A stretch of 64,000 nt of DNA, from NCBI RefSeq assembly GCF_022761115.1, contig NZ_JAKWJS010000001.1:124001-188000 (forward strand), in the 5' to 3' direction. This DNA is from Dyella sp. RRB7. Its GTDB lineage: Bacteria; Pseudomonadota; Gammaproteobacteria; Xanthomonadales; Rhodanobacteraceae. The first letter of the stretch is position 1; each line of letters starts with the position of its first letter. The notes under the pieces are model-generated. The model saw only the letters and a list, made by a program, of their open reading frames with translations. It was not told where the DNA came from and ran no database searches. Of this stretch, positions 59,288 to 64,000 are shown one piece after another. The translations under genes and the position numbers were made by a program.

Positions 59288-60673
59288 TCAGACGCCCGTC
59301 GTACCCACGGATTTGCGCACGATCAGCATCGCCAGCTCCAGCGACTGCTCATAGTTGAGGCGCGGATCGACCATGGACTTGTAGGCACGATCGAGGTCCG
59401 CCTCATTCAGGTCACGCGCCCCCCCCATGCATTCGGTGACATCCTCGCCGGTCAGCTCCAGGTGTACGCCGCCCAGGCGAGTGCCGGCCGCCGCGTGGAT
59501 ATCGAAGGCCTGGTCCAGTTCGCCCCGGATATTGTCGAAGCGGCGCGTCTTGTAGCCATTGGACGTGCTCTCCGTATTGCCGTGCATCGGATCGGCCACC
59601 CACAGCACCCGGCGTCCCTCGCGCTTCACCGCGGCCAGCAAGGGCGGCAGCGCACTGCCGATCTGGGCATTGCCCATGCGGTGGATCAGCGTCAGCCGCC
59701 CCGGCTCGTCCTCGGGGTTGAGCGCATCGATCAGCGGCAACAGCTGCGCCGGCGTGACCGACGGCCCCACCTTCACCGCGATCGGATTGCGGATGCCGCG
59801 GAAATACTCCACGTGCGCCCCGTCGAGGGCCGCCGTGCGCATGCCGATCCACGGGAAATGCGTCGACAGGTTGAACCAGCCCTGGTGCCGCGGCACCTGA
59901 CGCGTCAACGCCTCCTCATAGTGCAGCAGCAAGGCCTCGTGCGAAGTGAAGAAATCCACCCGCGAGAAACCGGCGATCGGCCCGGCCAGCGTCTCCATGA
60001 AGCGCAGCGAGTCACCGATGGCGGCGACCATGCGCCGGTACTCCGCCGCCAGCGGCGAGTGCTCGACCCAGGCCAGGTCCCAGTATTCGGGGTGATGCAG
60101 GTCGGCGAAACCGCCGTCGATCAGCGCGCGCACGAAATTCATGGTCAGCGCGGAGTGCGAATGGGCCTGGATCAGCCGCTGCGGATCAGGCCTCCGCGCC
60201 TCGGGGGTGAATTCCGGGCCGTTGACCAGGTCGCCGCGAAAACTCGGCAGCGTCACGCCATCGCGCGTCTCGCTATCGGCCGAGCGCGGCTTGGCGTACT
60301 GGCCCGCGAAACGCCCCACGCGCAGCACCGGCCGCTTGAGGCCATGCACCAGCACCAGGCTCATCTGCAACAGCACCTTGAGCCGGTTGGAGATGATCGG
60401 GCTGGTGCAGTCGGCAAAGCTCTCGGCGCAATCGCCGCCCTGCAACAGGAAACGCTTGCCCTCCTGGGCCTCCGCCAGCGCGTGCTTCAGCGCCAACACC
60501 TCCCACGAGGTCACCAGCGGCGGCAGCGAGGCGAGCTGCCCGGTGGCCCGGGCCAGCTCAGCGGCATCCTGGTATTGCGGTTGCTGCAAGGCTTGGCGCC
60601 GCTGCCAGCTGCCCGGCGTCCAGTCGCCGGAAATCGAGACAGAGGAAGGAACGGCAGGCAGGACGTGAGACAT
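59288..60673 (-). CDS. Class II 3-deoxy-7-phosphoheptulonate synthase (461 aa)
   Basis: The first step of the shikimate pathway, from erythrose-4-phosphate and phosphoenolpyruvate. This is the plant/actinobacterial-type class II enzyme: LLQGGDCAESFADC near residue 79, GRFAGQYAKPRS near 121, the metal and substrate residues in HFPWIG and VKVGPSVTP, and DPMHGNTESTSNGYKTRRFD near 365. The length is close to the usual 460. The ATG at 60673 shares one base with the dsbB stop (TGATG), so translation is coupled. Feedback sensitivity cannot be read from the sequence. Confidence 0.95.
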   Translation of the reverse strand: MSHVLPAVPSSVSISGDWTPGSWQRRQALQQPQYQDAAELARATGQLASLPPLVTSWEVLALKHALAEAQEGKRFLLQGGDCAESFADCTSPIISNRLKVLLQMSLVLVHGLKRPVLRVGRFAGQYAKPRSADSETRDGVTLPSFRGDLVNGPEFTPEARRPDPQRLIQAHSHSALTMNFVRALIDGGFADLHHPEYWDLAWVEHSPLAAEYRRMVAAIGDSLRFMETLAGPIAGFSRVDFFTSHEALLLHYEEALTRQVPRHQGWFNLSTHFPWIGMRTAALDGAHVEYFRGIRNPIAVKVGPSVTPAQLLPLIDALNPEDEPGRLTLIHRMGNAQIGSALPPLLAAVKREGRRVLWVADPMHGNTESTSNGYKTRRFDNIRGELDQAFDIHAAAGTRLGGVHLELTGEDVTECMGGARDLNEADLDRAYKSMVDPRLNYEQSLELAMLIVRKSVGTTGV

Positions 60674-61191
60674 CACCTAGCCCCTCTGGCGCGCTTGCGC
60701 GCGGCGGCGTAGATCGCCGCGAAGGCCAACAGCAGATACCAGGCCAGCGTCCACGCCGGCATCGGCAGCCCAAACACCGGCTCGATCTTGGCGCATTCGC
60801 CCGAACCGGTGAAAACCATTTTAAGCACCTTGGCGAACGGAAACGTATCCATCATGTAGCCGAGATTGGGGCCACAGGAAGGGATCTGGTCCGCCGGCAG
60901 CGTCTGCAGCCACAGATGCCGCGCCGCCGTGGCGATACCAGCCGCCGCGCCCAGCAGGACGCCCCCGGCATAGACCCAACGGCCACCGCCGCGCGGAGCA
61001 TGCAAGCCACCGAGCAAAAAGAACACGCCCATGACCATGAAGGCGATGCGCTGGAAGATGCACAGCGGACACGGAACCATGCCCAGCACGTGTTCGGCAT
61101 AAAGCGCATACCCCAGCAAGGCCGCGCAGAGGAAAAAGCCGACGAGATAGGTGACCCGGTACGACCAGCGGAAAGGATTCATGGCAGCCAT
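60673..61191 (-). CDS. dsbB: Disulfide bond formation protein DsbB (172 aa)
   Basis: An inner membrane protein that passes electrons from DsbA to quinone. Both cysteine pairs are present: Cys41-Cys44 in PCPLCIFQR and Cys106 with Cys133 in SCGPNLGYMMDTFPF... GSGECAKI. Four membrane segments fit. The length is near the 176 of E. coli. The ATG at 61191 is taken; another at 61182 (MNPFRW) is possible, and neither has a clear ribosome site. The stop overlaps the DAHP synthase start. Confidence 0.94.
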   Translation of the reverse strand: MAAMNPFRWSYRVTYLVGFFLCAALLGYALYAEHVLGMVPCPLCIFQRIAFMVMGVFFLLGGLHAPRGGGRWVYAGGVLLGAAAGIATAARHLWLQTLPADQIPSCGPNLGYMMDTFPFAKVLKMVFTGSGECAKIEPVFGLPMPAWTLAWYLLLAFAAIYAAARKRARGAR

Positions 61192-61267
61192 GTTGCGCGT
61201 TGCGAGACAGCGACATTAACCGCTACGCCCCGCCCCTGTCAGCCCTGCCTCAACCCGGCAGGAGCGC

Positions 61268-61308
61268 AAAAAACAAAACCCCGGCAGGTTACCCGGCCGG
61301 GGTTTTGT
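61268..61308 (-). terminator. Rho-independent terminator of the alpha operon
   Basis: On the minus strand, a 13-base arm (61296-61308) pairs with 61273-61285 around a 10-base loop, then runs into T residues (AAAAAA on the plus strand at 61268-61273). It lies about 20 bases past the rplQ stop. Confidence 0.9.
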
Positions 61309-61329
61309 CATACACGGGGTGGCAACCGA

Positions 61330-61710
61330 TTACTCGGCAGCCGCCTCAGCGCGCGGGCGATCGACCAGTTCGACATACGCCATCGGCGCGTTGTCGCCCG
61401 GGCGGAAGCCGGCCTTGAGGATACGCAGGTAACCGCCGGGACGCTCGCGGTAACGGGGGCCCAGCTCGATGAACAGCTTGCCCACGGCTTCCTTGTCGCG
61501 CAGGCGCGCGAAAGCAAGGCGGCGATTGGCCACGCCATCGGTCTTGGCGAGCGTGATCAGCGGCTCGGCCACACGGCGAAGTTCCTTCGCCTTGGGCAGC
61601 GTGGTGCGGATCAGCTCGTGCTTGATCAGCGAGGCGGCCATGTTCTTGAACATGGCTTCGCGATGCGAACTGGTGCGATTGAGTTTGCGTCCGGATTTCT
61701 GGTGGCGCAT
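61330..61710 (-). CDS. rplQ: 50S ribosomal protein L17 (126 aa)
   Basis: L17 of the large subunit. The sequence is typical: [45 protein letters not shown] at the N-terminus and [13 protein letters not shown] near the C-terminus. The length matches E. coli (127). AGAGAG lies before the ATG. It is the last gene of the alpha operon, but it is separated from rpoA by an unusually long, structured 304-base spacer. Confidence 0.98.
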   Translation of the reverse strand: MRHQKSGRKLNRTSSHREAMFKNMAASLIKHELIRTTLPKAKELRRVAEPLITLAKTDGVANRRLAFARLRDKEAVGKLFIELGPRYRERPGGYLRILKAGFRPGDNAPMAYVELVDRPRAEAAAE

Positions 61711-62014
61711 GGCTTTTACTCTCTAGTCTGTTGTTATGAAAAGCTGGCAATGCTGTCCAGCTTCCCGCGGTTACCCGCTATTGTGAGCCTTGCTTAAAAC
61801 GGGCTCTTTATGAGGAAGCGCGACCAAGAGGGTCGCTGCTGGCGTCAGATCAAGCATGCATTCCGCACGTTCGCCGTATCGCCAAATAACGCGATCAAGC
61901 CTGATCGCCAACACCGCGGCTGTGTACGCCGCTTAAAGAGACTGGCGAGCGCATGCTCGCATGCACTCGCCAGGTCATCGGTACCACCGCGATCGCAAAC
62001 GATCGCCTGAATCA
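61711..62014 (-). promoter_or_regulatory. Structured rpoA-rplQ spacer (304 bases)
   Basis: Five separate stem-loops lie in this spacer, against about 40 bases in E. coli. The pairs are AAGCTGG/CCAGCTT (61741-61763), GCGACC/GGTCGC (61820-61836), GCGATCA/TGATCGC (61891-61908), CTGGCGAG/CTCGCCAG (61942-61973) and GCGATCG/CGATCGC (61989-62006). The one nearest rplQ is followed on the minus strand by TTTT. No ORF with protein-like composition is present. It may control rplQ expression or carry an RNA. Confidence 0.7.
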
Positions 62015-63013
62015 TCAGCCCAACTGCATGCCGTGGGACAAGCCCGGCGGCGGCCAGTTTTCGAGCTTCATGCCAAGAGCGAGGCCACGACCGCCAAGGA
62101 CGTCCTTGATTTCGGTCAGCGACTTCTTGCCCAGGTTCGGCGTCTTGAGCAGCTCGACTTCGGTCTTCTGAACCAGATCGCCGATGTAGTAGATGCTCTC
62201 GGCCTTCAGGCAGTTGGCCGAACGCACGGTGAGCTCCAGATCGTCGATCGGACGCAGCAGCAGCGGGTCGAAACCGCCCTTCTCCGCCTTGTCCGTGGCG
62301 CTCTCGCGACGCGAGAAATCACCGAACACCGACAGCTGGTCGTTGAGGATTTCGGCGGCCTTGCGAACCGCGTCTTCCGCACCGATGGTGCCGTTGGTCT
62401 CGATATCCAGCACCAGCTTGTCGAGGTTGGTGCGCTGCTCGACACGAGCGGCGTCAACTTCGTAAGCCACGCGAAGCACCGGCGCGAACGACGCGTCGAG
62501 CTGTAGGCGGCCGATCGGACGGGCTTCATCATCCGGATGCTGGCGCGCGCTGGCCGGCTGGTAGCCGACGCCGCGACGCACCTTCAGGCGCATGTTGAGA
62601 GCGATGTCCTTGGTCAGATGGCAGATCACATGCTCGGGGTTGATGATTTCCACCGAGTGGTCGACGGCGATGTCGCCGGCGGTGACCACGCCCTTGCCCT
62701 TCTTGGACAAGGTCAGGGTGACTTCATCACCCGAATGCTGACGGATGGCCACATCCTTGAGGTTCAGCAGGACTTCGATCACGTCCTCCTGCAGACCCTC
62801 AAGCGTGGTGTACTCGTGCAGCACGCCATCAATTTCCACCTCGACGATGGCACTGCCAGGGATCGAGGAGAGCAGCACGCGGCGCAGCGCGTTGCCCAGG
62901 GTGTGGCCGAAACCACGCTCGAGCGGCTCGACCACCACCTTGGCGCGGTTGGCTCCGAGTTGCTCGACGCTGAGGCCGCGAGGCCGCAGCACGCTAGTAG
63001 ACGAAACTGCCAT
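62015..63013 (-). CDS. rpoA: RNA polymerase subunit alpha (332 aa)
   Basis: The alpha subunit of RNA polymerase. The N-terminal dimerisation domain has [24 protein letters not shown] near 32, and the C-terminal domain that contacts UP elements and activators is complete ([46 protein letters not shown]). The length is 332 against 329 in E. coli. It follows rpsD by 16 bases in the alpha operon. Confidence 0.98.
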   Translation of the reverse strand: MAVSSTSVLRPRGLSVEQLGANRAKVVVEPLERGFGHTLGNALRRVLLSSIPGSAIVEVEIDGVLHEYTTLEGLQEDVIEVLLNLKDVAIRQHSGDEVTLTLSKKGKGVVTAGDIAVDHSVEIINPEHVICHLTKDIALNMRLKVRRGVGYQPASARQHPDDEARPIGRLQLDASFAPVLRVAYEVDAARVEQRTNLDKLVLDIETNGTIGAEDAVRKAAEILNDQLSVFGDFSRRESATDKAEKGGFDPLLLRPIDDLELTVRSANCLKAESIYYIGDLVQKTEVELLKTPNLGKKSLTEIKDVLGGRGLALGMKLENWPPPGLSHGMQLG

Positions 63014-63029
63014 GCAGGGCTCCGGTTGA

Positions 63030-63656
63030 TTACTTCGAGTAAAGCTCGACGATCAGGCTCTCGTTGATGTCGGTCGGCAGATCGCCGCGGTCCGGCATCG
63101 CCTTGAACGTACCTTCGAACTTCTTGCTGTCGACTTCCACCCACTGCGGGCGAAGGTCCATGGTGTCGAACACGGTTGCCGCTTCCTGCACGCGCAGCTG
63201 GGCGCGGGCACGCTCGGTCAGGGCAATCGCGTCGCCCGGACGAACCTGGTACGACGGAATGTTCACCTTCTTGCCGTTGACCAGCACAGCCTTGTGGCTG
63301 ACCAGCTGACGGGCCTGGGCGCGGGTGACCGCGAAACCCATGCGATAGACGACGTTGTCCAGACGGCTTTCGAGCAGGCGCAGCAGGTTCTCGCCGGTGT
63401 TGCCCTTGAGGGTCGACGCCTTGGAGTAGTAGTTGCTGAACTGGCGCTCGAGCACGCCGTAGATGCGCTTGACCTTCTGCTTTTCACGCAGCTGGTTGGC
63501 GTAGTCCGACATGCGCATGCGCTTGTTGGCGCCGTGCTGGCCGGGCTTGTTTTCCAGTTTGCACTTGGAGTCGATGGCGCGAGCCGGACTCTTCAGGCTG
63601 AGATCTGCACCCTCACGACGGGCGAGTTTGCAGGTAGCTCCACGATAACGGGCCAT
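63030..63656 (-). CDS. rpsD: 30S ribosomal protein S4 (208 aa)
   Basis: S4 of the small subunit. The sequence begins [19 protein letters not shown] and has the S4 RNA-binding region ([48 protein letters not shown]). The length is close to the 206 of E. coli. AAGGAG precedes the ATG. In E. coli S4 represses the alpha operon at the rpsM leader, which is outside this window. Confidence 0.98.
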   Translation of the reverse strand: MARYRGATCKLARREGADLSLKSPARAIDSKCKLENKPGQHGANKRMRMSDYANQLREKQKVKRIYGVLERQFSNYYSKASTLKGNTGENLLRLLESRLDNVVYRMGFAVTRAQARQLVSHKAVLVNGKKVNIPSYQVRPGDAIALTERARAQLRVQEAATVFDTMDLRPQWVEVDSKKFEGTFKAMPDRGDLPTDINESLIVELYSK

Positions 63657-63668
63657 GGGTATGCTCCT

Positions 63669-64000
63669 TTAGACTCGACGCTTCTTGGGGGGACGGCAGC
63701 CGTTATGCGGAATCGGCGTGACGTCGATGATGTTGAGGACCTTGTAGCCGAGCGCGTTCAGCGAACGCACGGCCGACTCGCGGCCCGGGCCCGGGCCCTT
63801 GATACGAACTTCCACGGTCTTCACGCCGTAGTCGCCTGCAGCGCGGCCAGCCTTTTCGGCGGCAACCTGCGCAGCAAACGGGGTCGACTTGCGCGAGCCG
63901 CGGAAACCCGCGCCGCCCGCCGTCGCCCACGACAGGGCGTTGCCCTGGCGATCGGTGATCGTGACGATGGTGTTGTTGAAGGAGGCTTGCACGTGGGCCA
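63669..64000 (-). CDS. rpsK: 30S ribosomal protein S11, C-terminal part
   Basis: The gene runs off the right edge, so about 110 of about 129 residues are visible. The visible part begins at [50 protein letters not shown] and ends [11 protein letters not shown]. It leads directly into rpsD 12 bases later, as in the alpha operon of gammaproteobacteria. The N-terminus is missing. Confidence 0.98.
   Translation of the reverse strand, partial: AHVQASFNNTIVTITDRQGNALSWATAGGAGFRGSRKSTPFAAQVAAEKAGRAAGDYGVKTVEVRIKGPGPGRESAVRSLNALGYKVLNIIDVTPIPHNGCRPPKKRRV

Overview
The window is about 64 kb of high-GC (roughly 65%), densely coded chromosome. Gene order and protein types point to a gammaproteobacterium of the Xanthomonadales, most likely Rhodanobacteraceae (Dyella/Rhodanobacter/Luteibacter-like). 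The signs are the block glnD-map / rpsB-tsf-pyrH-frr-uppS-cdsA-dxr-rseP-bamA-lpxD-fabZ-lpxA-lpxB-rnhB ... dnaE-accA, the succinylase diaminopimelate genes, a class II DAHP synthase, and REP-like repeats typical of the group. The genus is an inference from content, not a database match. No rRNA, tRNA, CRISPR array, insertion sequence or prophage was seen.

Layout. (1) 1-1917: the start of an acetyltransferase-like gene on the minus strand, divergent from an acyl carrier protein and a ketosynthase. (2) 2122-6403: two overlapping Nudix hydrolases, then a phosphodiester-glycosidase-like lipoprotein and a penicillin-acylase-family Ntn hydrolase. (3) 6459-13509, minus strand: map, glnD, then dapD-arsC/spx-like-ferritin/VIT1 fusion-dapE. 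(4) 13565-28509: ribosomal protein S2/EF-Ts, pyrimidine kinase, ribosome recycling, isoprenoid and phospholipid precursors, BamA and lipid A synthesis. Most genes are a few bases apart or overlap. (5) 28510-31320: an insert between rnhB and dnaE with a small ORF, an APC permease and a TlpA-like thioredoxin. (6) 31403-39755: dnaE, accA, a VOC protein, a NYN-LOTUS protein, tilS, xseB, ispA. (7) 39843-47011: a Gly/His-rich secreted protein, a REP dyad, DUF4870, pmbA, DUF1653, darP, a YeiH-type exporter and tldD. (8) 47097-52526: yhdP and rng, upstream of tldD. (9) 52720-59061: a Mug/TDG-like glycosylase, a LysR regulator divergent from an NAD-binding epimerase-like enzyme, two multihaem cytochromes c, and a MASE1 membrane protein with a decayed kinase end. 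(10) 59288-64000: DsbB overlapping class II DAHP synthase, then the alpha operon rpsK-rpsD-rpoA-rplQ.

Most of the window is housekeeping: envelope assembly (UppS, CdsA, RseP, BamA, LpxA/B/D, FabZ, YhdP), fatty acid supply (AccA, FabZ), lysine/peptidoglycan precursors (DapD, DapE) and translation. The least explained parts are the acyl-carrier locus at the left edge, a 304-base rpoA-rplQ spacer holding five stem-loops, a repeated dyad array upstream of the YeiH exporter, the orphan cytochrome pair, the decayed sensor protein and the ferritin/VIT1 gene inside the dap operon. I did not find a convincing wholly new system; these are the best leads.
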